Assembly: GCA_020719105.1 (NCBI GenBank)
Contig: DYQV01000033.1
Span: forward strand, 1-14,038
Source: Rikenella microfusus
GTDB lineage: Bacteria > Bacteroidota > Bacteroidia > Bacteroidales > SZUA-534
Reading direction: 5' to 3'
DNA length: 14,038 nucleotides
Both the position numbers and the translations under genes were made by a program. The notes under the pieces were generated by a model. That model made no database searches, was not told the DNA's origin, and saw nothing but the letters and a program-made list of their open reading frames with translations. Below are positions 7,767 to 14,038 of this stretch, piece after piece; the stretch's first letter is position 1; every line of letters begins with the position of its first letter.

Positions 7767-8822
7767 ATGCGTTGGTTTTTAATTCCAGTATCTATCATTT
7801 TCCGGTTTATTGTTTTTTTACGGAACAAACTATTTGATTGGGGTTTATTAAAGTCCAAGTCTTATACTCTTCCAATCATTGCTATTGGAAATATTACCGT
7901 TGGAGGAACTGGAAAAACACCACATGCCGAATATCTATTAAATTGGATGGAACAAAATTATCGGATTTTATTGTTAAGCCGCGGATATAAAAGAAAAACC
8001 AAAGGTTTTTTCGAAGTAAAAACAGAATCATCAGTTGCCCAAGCAGGCGATGAGCCTTTGCAAATGAAGCAAAAATTTCCTGCCATCCGGGTCGTTGTTG
8101 ATGAAAAGCGGGTACATGCCATCGATACCTTGCTAAATGACACAAATCCACCTGAATTAATACTCCTCGATGATGCGTTTCAACACCGGTATGTTAATCC
8201 GGGATTAAAAATTCTATTGATTGATTACCATCGTCCGATTAATCATGATTATATGCTTCCTGCAGGAAACCTTAGGGAGCCGGCTAAGAATTCCAAAAGA
8301 GCCGATATATTAATTGTTACAAAGTGTCCATTGACGATGCTTCCTTTTGAATATCATAAGCTTAGTGAAGAATTGAAGAAGACACCAAATCAGGAATTGT
8401 TTTTTACTTCAGTTACTTATGGTGATGTTAAAGCAGTATTTGAGAACGATTCAATCCCGAATATTCCAATTTTAACCAATTCTGAAGTTTTGGTTGTAAC
8501 GGGTATTGCCAATCCTAAACCGTTTTATCATTGGATTGAAGAAATGGGAGCTAGATTGCATACGATGGTTTTTCCTGACCACCATACATTCACCGATCTG
8601 GATTGCCAGAAGATGAGCGAACTCTACTTAAGAATACCCGGCAAAATCAATTGTATCATAACTACGGAAAAGGATGCCATGCGAATGCGCAGTGCTGATG
8701 TTGCTCCTTTTTTAAAAATGCTCCCCATTTATTATATACCAATTACCATTCAGTTCTTGAATGAAGGGGAAGAAAAATTTAAAAATCGGATTGTACGATA
8801 TTTAAACGAGAATATTTCCTGA
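7767..8822 (+). CDS. lpxK: Tetraacyldisaccharide 4'-kinase (lipid A biosynthesis)
   Basis: LpxK phosphorylates the 4' position of the tetraacyl disaccharide-1-phosphate to give lipid IVA, a late step of the Raetz pathway at the cytoplasmic face of the inner membrane. The 351 residues match the family. The N-terminal hydrophobic helix (about 3-18) is the usual membrane anchor. The P-loop is GNITVGGTGKTP (41-52). SRGYKRK (71-77) is the conserved Ser-Arg-Gly-Tyr segment. LLDDAFQHR (133-141) is the Walker B/catalytic region, with Ala where many proteobacterial enzymes have Gly. TGIANPKPFY and DHHTFT occur in the C-terminal half, as in the family. The start ATG at 7767 has no Shine-Dalgarno. The gene converges with the DUF2807 gene, with only 13 bp between the stop codons and no hairpin there. 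It indicates an outer membrane containing lipid A. Confidence 0.97.
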   Translation: MRWFLIPVSIIFRFIVFLRNKLFDWGLLKSKSYTLPIIAIGNITVGGTGKTPHAEYLLNWMEQNYRILLLSRGYKRKTKGFFEVKTESSVAQAGDEPLQMKQKFPAIRVVVDEKRVHAIDTLLNDTNPPELILLDDAFQHRYVNPGLKILLIDYHRPINHDYMLPAGNLREPAKNSKRADILIVTKCPLTMLPFEYHKLSEELKKTPNQELFFTSVTYGDVKAVFENDSIPNIPILTNSEVLVVTGIANPKPFYHWIEEMGARLHTMVFPDHHTFTDLDCQKMSELYLRIPGKINCIITTEKDAMRMRSADVAPFLKMLPIYYIPITIQFLNEGEEKFKNRIVRYLNENIS

Positions 8823-8835
8823 GTAAATCAGAATA

Positions 8836-9558
8836 TTATTCGGTACGTTTTCGCTTTACTATAAACCCGTTACTTGAAAATAATCGTTCGCTGATAGTTG
8901 GTTCACCAAGATAGTAAACATTGCTTGCCCCGCTTACGAATAGTTTCAAATCTTTTTGTACACTAACCATTACCTCAGTAAGCCCCGATGATAATATCCG
9001 ACAGCTATCGGTTTGCATATCGAAAGCATTTAGTTCTGTTTCATCATGCATCTCAACGGTAAAAGATTCTGCAAAACCTTTAAAGTAAGCAAAGGAACCA
9101 TCGGTTAAATGTACTTTTAAATGAGCAGTATATATTTCAAAATTAATTTTTGAAATTCCTCCAGCAAAGAATTCAACCTCATCAAAATGTATCACATTTG
9201 TTGTGGAAAGCGAAACCTCATTCAACAAAACAATACGCTTCAATTCCTTAAACGACACGGTTACTTTTAGAATACTGAATTTTCTAATGTCTGCATTTAT
9301 TGATATGTAAAGTCTATTTTCTTCAACTCGGGTTTGAAAAAGTTCTAATAAGTTTTCATCCGTCTCAATACGCAGCCCTTCTTGCTCGCCTTGAACCAAG
9401 ACTAGTTCAAATGCACCCTGAGCAATTATTTCATTAAAACCGGTAAGTTCCCTAATATCGGTTTTAGGGGATCCAATACCTTTGGTAACTTGCGATTTTA
9501 AAACAGTTCCTACAAACAAAAAACAAATTGTAAGAATTAGATGATTAGCAATTTTCAT
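8836..9558 (-). CDS. Secreted head-GIN (DUF2807) domain protein
   Basis: The protein has about 240 residues. An N-terminal signal peptide (MKIANHLILTICFLFVGTVL, residues 1-20) is followed by KSQ. A DUF2807 / head-GIN domain covers about 42-222: it starts with GFNEIIAQGAFELVLVQG, continues with ETDENLLELF, and ends with FVSGASNVYYLGEP, the family's characteristic closing repeat. Members form a beta-solenoid of short repeated strands and are called putative auto-transporter adhesins, but their function is not established. It is probably exported to the periplasm or cell surface. A longer reading starts at TTG 9585, but that codon lies inside the promoter's -7 box, so I choose ATG 9558, which also gives a clean signal peptide. 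It is a single-gene unit converging with lpxK. Confidence 0.88.
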   Translation of the reverse strand: MKIANHLILTICFLFVGTVLKSQVTKGIGSPKTDIRELTGFNEIIAQGAFELVLVQGEQEGLRIETDENLLELFQTRVEENRLYISINADIRKFSILKVTVSFKELKRIVLLNEVSLSTTNVIHFDEVEFFAGGISKINFEIYTAHLKVHLTDGSFAYFKGFAESFTVEMHDETELNAFDMQTDSCRILSSGLTEVMVSVQKDLKLFVSGASNVYYLGEPTISERLFSSNGFIVKRKRTE

Positions 9559-9582
9559 GTTAATACGGTTGATGTATTCTTT

Positions 9583-9614
9583 CAAATGTAAGATTTTATT
9601 GTAAGAGTTTCAAA
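9583..9614 (-). promoter_or_regulatory. Promoter of the DUF2807 gene
   Basis: Read on the minus strand: TTTG (9611-9614), 20 bases, then TACATTTG (9583-9590). Both elements match the Bacteroidetes consensus TTTG / TAnnTTTG at about the right spacing. This is the best promoter in the window. The -7 box overlaps the alternative TTG start at 9585, which argues that translation begins at ATG 9558. Confidence 0.7.
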
Positions 9615-9623
9615 TTATCTTAA

Positions 9624-9650
9624 ATTTTGTTGTCAAAATGTTAACAAAAT
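9624..9650. repeat. Short inverted repeat upstream of the DUF2807 promoter
   Basis: ATTTTGTT (9624-9631) and AACAAAAT (9643-9650) are perfect 8-base arms with 11 bases between. The right part also holds the palindrome TGTTAACA. It lies just upstream of the -33 element on the minus strand and directly before a possible small ORF on the plus strand. It has no T-tract. It could be an operator, or chance in AT-rich DNA. Confidence 0.35.
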
Positions 9651-9651
9651 A

Positions 9652-9774
9652 ATGAGACTATTTAAAAGACGATTGATTCTACTGCAATGGAAACTTCTTT
9701 TAGGGAACATTGAATCTCAATTAGAGCAGAGTTGTGGGCAAGCTAAGAAAAGACGACCCATCGAAACACGTTAA
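9652..9774 (+). CDS. Possible 40-aa small ORF (uncertain)
   Basis: An open frame runs from ATG 9652 to TAA 9772-9774. It encodes a strongly basic 40-residue peptide with a leucine-rich start (MRLFKRRLILLQWKLLL) and a polar, Lys/Arg-rich end. I recognise no family. It lies in the 258-bp gap between the divergent-facing DUF2807 promoter and the 3' end of ribD, and starts two bases after an inverted repeat. There is no consensus promoter or Shine-Dalgarno directly in front. An ORF of this length can arise by chance here, so it may be nothing, or part of a decayed gene. Confidence 0.2.
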   Translation: MRLFKRRLILLQWKLLLGNIESQLEQSCGQAKKRRPIETR

Positions 9775-9786
9775 ATCAAAACTCAT

Positions 9787-9794
9787 TATATTTG
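9787..9794 (+). promoter_or_regulatory. -7 promoter box facing into the ribD 3' end
   Basis: TATATTTG is an exact TAnnTTTG match on the plus strand, followed 22 bases later by ATG 9816. No TTTG is seen at the -33 position. It has no intact gene downstream in its direction, because ribD runs the opposite way from 10899 to 9844. Confidence 0.35.
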
Positions 9795-9815
9795 TAGTTA
9801 GTAAAGATTAATGAA

Positions 9816-9914
9816 ATGAACATTAAAGAAAGAAAATTGAATCTTATAGAAGATTTTTTATTATTGATAATTGACTATTTCCAATTAATTCCAACCCTAC
9901 ATTATAGCCTGTGA
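9816..9914 (+). pseudogene. Possible 5' remnant of a small addiction-module-like gene
   Basis: ATG 9816 opens a 32-codon frame starting MNIKERKLNLIEDFL, then loses sense and ends at TGA 9912-9914. The first 15 residues resemble the N-termini of short Bacteroidetes antitoxin/addiction-module component proteins, which often begin Met, a few residues, 'ERKL..I..FL' (recalled, not searched). After residue 15 the frame runs antisense into the ribD 3' end. A promoter box with an A-rich leader precedes it. My reading is that a promoter and start codon survived from a small gene whose body is gone. Chance similarity is quite possible. Confidence 0.25.
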
Positions 9915-10899
9915 TTTTTGGAGCCGAAACTCCCTGAGTAAAATACTTGTTTCCAGTAAAAATACGGGCTTCATCCCAATAGTTTTGATTAATAAACGAT
10001 TGTAATAACTGTTGACCTCCTTCAACCAGTAAACTATTTATTTCTTTTTGATAAAGTAATTCCATCAAGCTGTTTAAGAATCCTTTACCAAAGTCAATTT
10101 TCAAATATTCCAGATTGTCTTCTTTATCATTTTTCAGCGCATTGAGTACTATTGTTTTTTGGCTTTGGTCAAAAAGGTGCAGGTGTTTTGGTAAATCCAA
10201 TCCTTGGTCGGTAACAATGCGTACCGGATTCCGACCTCCCCAAAAACGGGTGTCTAACCTCGGATTATCAAGGGATGCAGTATTCTTTCCTACCATAATG
10301 GCCGGAATTTCTGAGCGCCATTTGTGCACCAAGGAACGACAAACCTCATCCGTTATCCAATTTGATTCATTTAGGGAACCGGGCTCCCTTGTTTTATCAA
10401 TAAATCCATCCAACGTTTGAGCCCATTTTAATATGAGGTAAGGCCTTTTTTTTGTATGAAAAGTTATAAAAGCTTTATTTAGTTGGTAACACTCCTTTTC
10501 AAGGACTCCTGTTTTCACTTCGCATCCAGCCTGTTGCAGTCTGCTTATACCAGAGCCATTTACTTTTAAAAAAGGATCTTGCATTCCAATTACAACCTTG
10601 GGTATTTTATGGTGGATTATTAAATCGGCGCATGGGGGAGTTTTCCCATGATGGGAGCAGGGTTCCAGACTTACATAGATTGTAGCTGATTTTAAAAGAG
10701 ATTTATCGGAAACTGAATTAATGGCATTTACTTCGGCATGGGCTTCCCCATACCTGGCATGAAACCCCTCTCCAATCACCCGATTGTTTAAAACAATGAC
10801 TGAACCAACCAATGGATTTGGGTCAACATAACCTTCCCCTTTTTTGGCTAATTGCAGGCAACGGTTCATGAAAAATTCATCCATACTTTGAAGTTCCAT
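9844..10899 (-). CDS. ribD: Bifunctional riboflavin biosynthesis deaminase/reductase
   Basis: RibD deaminates 2,5-diamino-6-ribosylamino-4(3H)-pyrimidinone 5'-phosphate and then reduces the ribosyl side chain with NADPH, the second and third steps of riboflavin synthesis, in the cytoplasm. The 351 residues match the usual fused enzyme. The deaminase half (about 7-145) has the zinc site: HAEVNAI (54-60, H54 ligand, E56 proton shuttle) and LEPCSHHGKTPPC (78-90, C81 and C90). DPNPLVGSVI (26-35) is also typical. The reductase half (about 152-345) begins RPYLILKWAQTLDG and includes VGKNTASLDNPRL and the LLVEGG loop (290-295). ATG 10899 is the first start; Met6 or Met11 are alternatives. No FMN riboswitch precedes it, since the divergent gap to prmC is only 28 bp. 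The last residues (KNLL) overlap the putative gene remnant on the other strand. Confidence 0.96.
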   Translation of the reverse strand: MELQSMDEFFMNRCLQLAKKGEGYVDPNPLVGSVIVLNNRVIGEGFHARYGEAHAEVNAINSVSDKSLLKSATIYVSLEPCSHHGKTPPCADLIIHHKIPKVVIGMQDPFLKVNGSGISRLQQAGCEVKTGVLEKECYQLNKAFITFHTKKRPYLILKWAQTLDGFIDKTREPGSLNESNWITDEVCRSLVHKWRSEIPAIMVGKNTASLDNPRLDTRFWGGRNPVRIVTDQGLDLPKHLHLFDQSQKTIVLNALKNDKEDNLEYLKIDFGKGFLNSLMELLYQKEINSLLVEGGQQLLQSFINQNYWDEARIFTGNKYFTQGVSAPKITGYNVGLELIGNSQLSIIKNLL

Positions 10900-10913
10900 G
10901 TAATGCTTTTTTT

Positions 10914-10921
10914 TAATTTTG
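10914..10921 (+). promoter_or_regulatory. Possible -7 box for prmC
   Basis: TAATTTTG matches TAnnTTTG and ends 6 bases before ATG 10928. TTTG at 10887-10890, inside the start of ribD, would be its -33 element with a 23-base spacer, a little long. If real, transcription starts at or next to the ATG and the message is nearly leaderless. A chance match is possible. Confidence 0.3.
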
Positions 10922-10927
10922 GATGCT

Positions 10928-11791
10928 ATGAATTATTCTATTTCTCAAATCACTGCTAAAGTAAAGAAAACTTTAGAATCCAAATTTTCTGCAAGGGAAA
11001 TTGATGCGCAACTTTTTCTGGCTTATGAAAAAATACTCAATCTTTCACGACTTTACATTTTGGCCTATCCCGATACAAAAGTATTGATTTCTGATTACAT
11101 TCAAATAATGAATGTTGTTAGTAGGTTAGCGAATAATGAGCCCATTCAATATATATTGGGTGAGACTGAATTTTATGGGTTAACTTTTAAAGTAAATCGG
11201 GAGGTGCTTATTCCAAGGCCCGAAACTGAAGAACTGGTGCAATGGATTAGTAAGGATTTTAAAGAAGCGGCAATTTCATTGCTCGACATAGGTTCCGGTA
11301 GCGGATGCATTGCCATTGCTTTGGCAAAAGAAATGCCTTTAAGTCAGGTTTTCGCACTCGATATTTCTGAGGAGTCGTTAAAAGTAGCTCGCAAAAATGC
11401 TCAATTAAATGGGGTGAATATTCATTTTATTAACGAGGATATTTTAAAAGTATTTTATGTTGATTTGCCTGCTAATCTTGACTTGATAGTGAGTAATCCT
11501 CCTTATGTTAAGAAGTCAGAAATGATTTTAATGCATCCCAATGTTCTTGATTATGAGCCTAAGTTGGCATTATTTGTTGATGATTCGGATCCATTAATTT
11601 TTTATCGTGCTATTGCTAAGTTAGGATGCAGCCAACTCAAACCAGGTGGGGCTTTATTTTTTGAAATAAATGAGGCTTTGAGTAAGGAGGTATTTCATCT
11701 GTTAGAAACGTATCATTATTTTCAGATTACAGTTAAAAACGACATTCATGGAAAACCACGAATGGTAAAGGCTTTTAATCATAAAACATGA
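10928..11791 (+). CDS. prmC: Release factor glutamine methyltransferase
   Basis: PrmC (HemK) uses SAM to N5-methylate the glutamine of the GGQ motif in release factors RF1 and RF2, which speeds peptide release. The protein is about 287 residues. A helical N-terminal domain (1-75) recognises the release factor. PIQYILGETEFYG and LIPRPETEELV (about 94-104) follow. The SAM loop is LLDIGSGSGCIAIALA (about 118-133). The catalytic NPPY motif lies in SNPPYV (NPPY about 190-193) and contacts the target glutamine. KPGGALFFEI and a C-terminal HGKPRMV complete the fold. A TTG at 10919 would add three residues but overlaps a promoter-like box; ATG 10928 is better. The stop overlaps the recX start by 4 bp (ATGA), so the two are translationally coupled. 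Its substrate RF2 is encoded two genes downstream. Confidence 0.96.
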   Translation: MNYSISQITAKVKKTLESKFSAREIDAQLFLAYEKILNLSRLYILAYPDTKVLISDYIQIMNVVSRLANNEPIQYILGETEFYGLTFKVNREVLIPRPETEELVQWISKDFKEAAISLLDIGSGSGCIAIALAKEMPLSQVFALDISEESLKVARKNAQLNGVNIHFINEDILKVFYVDLPANLDLIVSNPPYVKKSEMILMHPNVLDYEPKLALFVDDSDPLIFYRAIAKLGCSQLKPGGALFFEINEALSKEVFHLLETYHYFQITVKNDIHGKPRMVKAFNHKT

Positions 11792-12237
11792 ACTACCAAG
11801 AGGCGCTTGACCAATGTATGTATTTGTGTAGCAAAAAAGAGTACTGCCAAAGTGAAATTTTGTCAAAACTAAACGAATGGGAGGTTCCAGAATCAATTAT
11901 TGCAAAGGTTTTGGAAGCTTTAGTGAAAGAAGAATTTGTTGATGATTATCGGTTCAGTATTGCTTATACACATGATAAGTTTCATTTTAATCATTGGGGG
12001 AAAATAAAAATTCGCTATCAGTTAAAGCAAAAAAAACTTCCTTCTGAGATAATTCAAAAAGCACTTGATGGGATTGATGAAAAGGAATATCATCGGGTAA
12101 TTTTAGATGAAATAAAAAAAAAGAGAAAAATTGTGAAAGGGCAGAGTGAATTCGAAATGAAGGGTAAAATTGCCCGAACCGTTATAGCCAAAGGTTTTGA
12201 ACCCGAATTAGTATTCAACTTATTGAAGATGGATTGA
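11788..12237 (+). CDS. recX: RecX-family regulatory protein
   Basis: RecX binds RecA filaments and limits their growth and activity. The 149 residues match the family and are made of repeated three-helix units. EFVDDYRFSIAYTHDKF (about 49-65) is the best-conserved block (DD-x-RF...Y). WGKIKIRYQLKQKKLP (about 70-85) corresponds to the 'G...KIR..L..K.I' block, and FEMKGKIARTVIAKGFEPELV closes the third repeat. It starts inside the prmC stop codon (ATGA overlap). recA is not in this window, so here recX travels with translation genes, not with its partner. prfB starts 56 bp downstream, behind its own promoter-like box. Confidence 0.9.
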   Translation: MNYQEALDQCMYLCSKKEYCQSEILSKLNEWEVPESIIAKVLEALVKEEFVDDYRFSIAYTHDKFHFNHWGKIKIRYQLKQKKLPSEIIQKALDGIDEKEYHRVILDEIKKKRKIVKGQSEFEMKGKIARTVIAKGFEPELVFNLLKMD

Positions 12238-12247
12238 ATAATCAATT

Positions 12248-12277
12248 TCTGAAGACTTAATTTTATTGCTATTTTTG
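12248..12277 (+). promoter_or_regulatory. Likely promoter for prfB
   Basis: TCTG (12248-12251, one mismatch to TTTG), 18 bases, then TATTTTTG (12270-12277), an exact TAnnTTTG. Transcription would start roughly 10-12 bases before the prfB ATG at 12294, giving a very short leader. prfB may therefore be expressed independently of prmC-recX. Confidence 0.5.
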
Positions 12278-12293
12278 CACAAAACAACTAAAT

Positions 12294-13383
12294 ATGGTTT
12301 CAACCGAACAACATAAAGAATTAATCAAGCGATTGGATGCTTTGAGGAGGCATCTTTGACATTGATAAAAAGAAGATTGAATTAGACGAAGAGGAACAAA
12401 AAACTCAAGCTCCTGATTTTTGGGACAAACCAAAGGAAGCCGAAGAACAACTTAAAAAGATTCAGCAAATAAAATTTTGGGTCAAGGGTTATGAGGAATC
12501 AAAAAATACGGTAGATGATCTGCAAGTGCTCTTTGATTTTTATGAACTGGGCGAGGCAAAGGAAGATGAATTGGAAGCCCAGTATAAAAAAGCCGTAAAT
12601 TCTTTTGAAATTATTGAAGCCCGGAACATGCTGCGTCGTGAAGAGGATGTTTTGGGCGCCATTGTAAAGCTTAATTCCGGTGCTGGTGGCACCGAAAGTC
12701 TTGATTGGACTGAAATGTTGATGCGAATGTACCTGCGATGGGCCGAAAAAAATGGATATAAAGTACGGGAACTTAATTATCAGGCAGGCGATGAAGCCGG
12801 GGTGAAAACAGTCACTTTTGAAGTTACCGGTGATTACGCTTATGGCTACCTTAAAGGTGAAAATGGAGTGCATCGGTTGGTGCGTATATCGCCATTTAAT
12901 TCACAGGGTAAAAGGCAAACTACTTTCTCCAGTGTTTTTGTATCACCCTCCATTGATGATAGCATTGAAATATTGGTTAACATGTCCGATATTACCTGGG
13001 ATACTTTCCGCAGTGGTGGGGCCGGCGGTCAAAATGTGAATAAAGTGGAAACCGGGGTTCGCCTGCATCACGCTCCATCGGGCATTGTTATTGAAAATAC
13101 CGAATCACGGAGCCAGAACCAGAACAAAGAGAATGCACTTCGGTTATTAAAATCACAACTTTATGAATTAGAACTTCGGAGAAAACAAGAGGAAAAGGAT
13201 AAGATTGAAGGCACCAAGAAGAAGATTGAGTGGGGCTCACAAATTCGAAACTATACGTTGCATCCTTATAAATTAGTAAAAGATGTGCGTACAGGGATTG
13301 AAACATCGAATGTGCAAGCAGTATTGGATGGTGAACTGAACGATTTTATAAAGGCGTATTTAATGGAGTTTGGTGGGGAATAA
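12294..13383 (+). CDS. prfB: Peptide chain release factor 2 (programmed +1 frameshift)
   Basis: RF2 reads UAA and UGA stop codons and triggers peptide release on the ribosome. The coding sequence is join(12294..12356, 12358..13383), about 362 residues; E. coli RF2 has 365. ATG 12294 opens a 21-codon zero frame that ends at an in-frame TGA (12357-12359). A +1 shift at CTT-TGA-C continues at GAC 12358. The N-terminal helical domain is followed by the stop-codon-reading tripeptide SPF (about 199-201) in VRISPFNSQGKRQT, and by the catalytic SGGAGGQNVNKVETGVRL with GGQ at about 244-246. The residue before GGAGGQ is Ser, at the site where E. coli K-12 has its activity-lowering Thr246. SPF, not RF1's PxT, identifies RF2. 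It is not a pseudogene. It lies downstream of prmC, whose product methylates this GGQ glutamine. Confidence 0.97.
12345..12360 (+). promoter_or_regulatory. prfB programmed frameshift signal (internal SD + slippery CTT TGA C)
   Basis: AGGAGG (12345-12350), CAT, the slippery codon CTT (12354-12356), then TGA C (12357-12360). The SD-like element ends 3 bases before CTT, as in E. coli prfB, and is the perfect AGGAGG where E. coli has AGGGGG. Low RF2 slows reading of UGA, so the ribosome shifts to TTT and continues in +1, making more RF2: an autoregulatory loop. Confidence 0.96.
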
Positions 13384-13483
13384 TTTTTATATATGAACGT
13401 TTTTTTATATATTCAGCATTCAATTACCCAATCAAATTATAATAAAAATAAGTAATGAATGTATTTTTAAAAATAGCTTAGTA

Positions 13484-13936
13484 ATGGGTAAGGTATTTTT
13501 TATTGTTGCAGTAATCACACTATCTTTTACGCTTCAAAATGCCAAGGCTCAATGCGGTATGGCTTTGAAAGAAGTTGTAATGCGCGATATTGGAAAAGCC
13601 ACTTATTTGAAAGACTTTAGGGTGAGGCTTGAAGAGGGGCGTAGTACTGATAAAGCACCTAAAGAAGAGTTTTCTATTCTACTCAATAAAGGAACCCATT
13701 ATCGTTTCAATATTAGATCAGATTCAACCTGTACGGATCAGGTAGTTTTGAAGCTGTACGATTTTACAAAATATTACGGCAGCAATTACGATCAATCAGA
13801 CGGTACCGTTTATGAAGCATTTGAATTCTTTTGCGCAAAAACTCAAGTTTACTATTTATCCATTTCATTTGCCCAAGCTGGACCTGGATGTGCAGCGGCC
13901 GTAGTTTCGTTTATTGATAATTACGATGCCAACTAA
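13484..13936 (+). CDS. Secreted four-cysteine hypothetical protein (150 aa)
   Basis: The protein has a clear Sec signal peptide (MGKVFFIVAVITLSFTLQ, 1-18, then NAKA) with probable cleavage at AKA|Q around residue 22/23. Cys24 is not a lipobox cysteine because Gln precedes it. The mature part of about 128 residues looks like a beta-sandwich: alternating strands FSILLNKGTHYRFNIR (63-78), QVVLKLYDF (86-94) and VYYLSISFA (122-130). Cys24, Cys83, Cys117 and Cys136 could form two disulfides in the periplasm or at the surface. The pattern of a binding-type beta module (LNKG..YRF, LYDF, Y.S.SF) resembles uncharacterised Bacteroidetes exported proteins; I do not recognise a named family. The ATG at 13484 follows an upstream in-frame stop. 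Bases 13384-13483 hold no gene, only AT-rich sequence with a palindrome ATTTTTAAAAAT at 13463-13474. Function is unknown. Confidence 0.85.
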   Translation: MGKVFFIVAVITLSFTLQNAKAQCGMALKEVVMRDIGKATYLKDFRVRLEEGRSTDKAPKEEFSILLNKGTHYRFNIRSDSTCTDQVVLKLYDFTKYYGSNYDQSDGTVYEAFEFFCAKTQVYYLSISFAQAGPGCAAAVVSFIDNYDAN

Positions 13937-13939
13937 AAG

Positions 13940-13995
13940 AAGTATTTAGAGTAATTAAAGTACTTAATGTACTTAAAGTATTTAGAGTTAATTAA
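13940..13995. repeat. AT-rich direct-repeat cluster after the secreted-protein gene
   Basis: Two near-identical units, 13940-13958 and 13976-13995, share AAGTATTTAGAGT plus AATTAA and differ by one inserted T. Between them lie AAGTAC and GTACTT (13958-13963, 13969-13974), which form a 6-bp hairpin with loop TTAAT. It has no GC-rich stem, so it is a weak terminator at best. The remaining bases to the end of the window (13996-14038) show no gene. Confidence 0.6.
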
Positions 13996-14038
13996 TTTAA
14001 ATGGATCTATTCTAAAGTAGGATTGATTTATGTATGTG

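Noticed and set aside
9583..9585. TTG 9585 as the start of the DUF2807 protein
   Set aside because: It falls inside the TACATTTG promoter box, so it would not be transcribed; ATG 9558 gives a normal signal peptide.
10900..10927. FMN riboswitch upstream of ribD
   Set aside because: The gap to prmC is 28 bp, far too short for the aptamer, and none of its conserved segments is visible.
11684..11690. AAGGAGG as a ribosome binding site
   Set aside because: It lies inside prmC coding sequence with no suitable start codon just downstream; recX starts about 100 bases later.
12294..12525. In-frame TGA at 12357 suggesting a broken prfB or sequencing error
   Set aside because: The AGGAGG-CAT-CTT-TGA-C context is the known RF2 programmed frameshift and the +1 frame restores a full-length RF2.
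13507..13560. Lipoprotein signal at Cys24 of the secreted protein
   Set aside because: The residues before Cys (KAQ) do not fit a lipobox because Gln is at -1; an ordinary signal peptidase I site at AKA is more likely.
1..14038. CRISPR arrays, tRNA or rRNA genes, phage or transposon genes, defence genes
   Set aside because: No regularly spaced repeats, no tRNA-like cloverleaf, and no transposase, integrase or nuclease modules beyond RNase HII were seen on either strand.

Overview
The window is AT-rich and looks like an ordinary chromosomal stretch of a Bacteroidota (Bacteroidetes) genome, probably a Bacteroidales- or Marinilabiliales-like lineage. Four things point that way. There are lineage-typical families: a DUF2723 membrane protein, a head-GIN/DUF2807 protein, a Bacteroidetes-style LpxK, and small hypothetical proteins. 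The regions before start codons are A-rich and lack Shine-Dalgarno motifs. Several intergenic regions carry TAnnTTTG boxes, the -7 element of Bacteroidetes promoters. There are no tRNA or rRNA genes, no CRISPR array and no recognisable insertion sequence.

Layout. 1-440: a small conserved hypothetical gene ending in a hairpin terminator it shares convergently with the next unit. 442-2172 (minus): a GT4 glycosyltransferase followed 3 bp later by rnhB (RNase HII). 2173-2255: a compact divergent promoter region. 2256-7627 (plus): a SAM methyltransferase, a Wzx-like flippase and a large DUF2723 GT-C-like protein, in an apparent operon closed by a strong intrinsic terminator at 7649-7689. 7767-8822 (plus): lpxK, the lipid A 4'-kinase. 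8836-9558 (minus): a secreted DUF2807 protein with a good promoter. 9586-9843: a 258-bp gap holding that promoter, an inverted repeat, a possible 40-codon ORF, and a promoter box in front of what may be the truncated start of a small gene. 9844-10899 (minus): ribD. 10928-13383 (plus): prmC, recX and prfB. prfB is read through a programmed +1 frameshift. 13484-13936: a small secreted four-cysteine protein. The window ends in a short AT-rich repeat cluster.

Two functional themes stand out. The first is envelope glycan work: glycosyltransferase, methyltransferase, flippase, GT-C-like transferase and lipid A kinase lie side by side. The second is translation termination: PrmC, which methylates the GGQ glutamine of release factors, is encoded two genes upstream of one of its substrates, RF2. 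RF2 in turn carries the classic autoregulatory frameshift, with a perfect internal Shine-Dalgarno in a genome whose start codons here do not use one. I did not find a convincing new multi-gene system. The least explained parts are the 9586-9860 gap and the uncharacterised proteins at the two ends.
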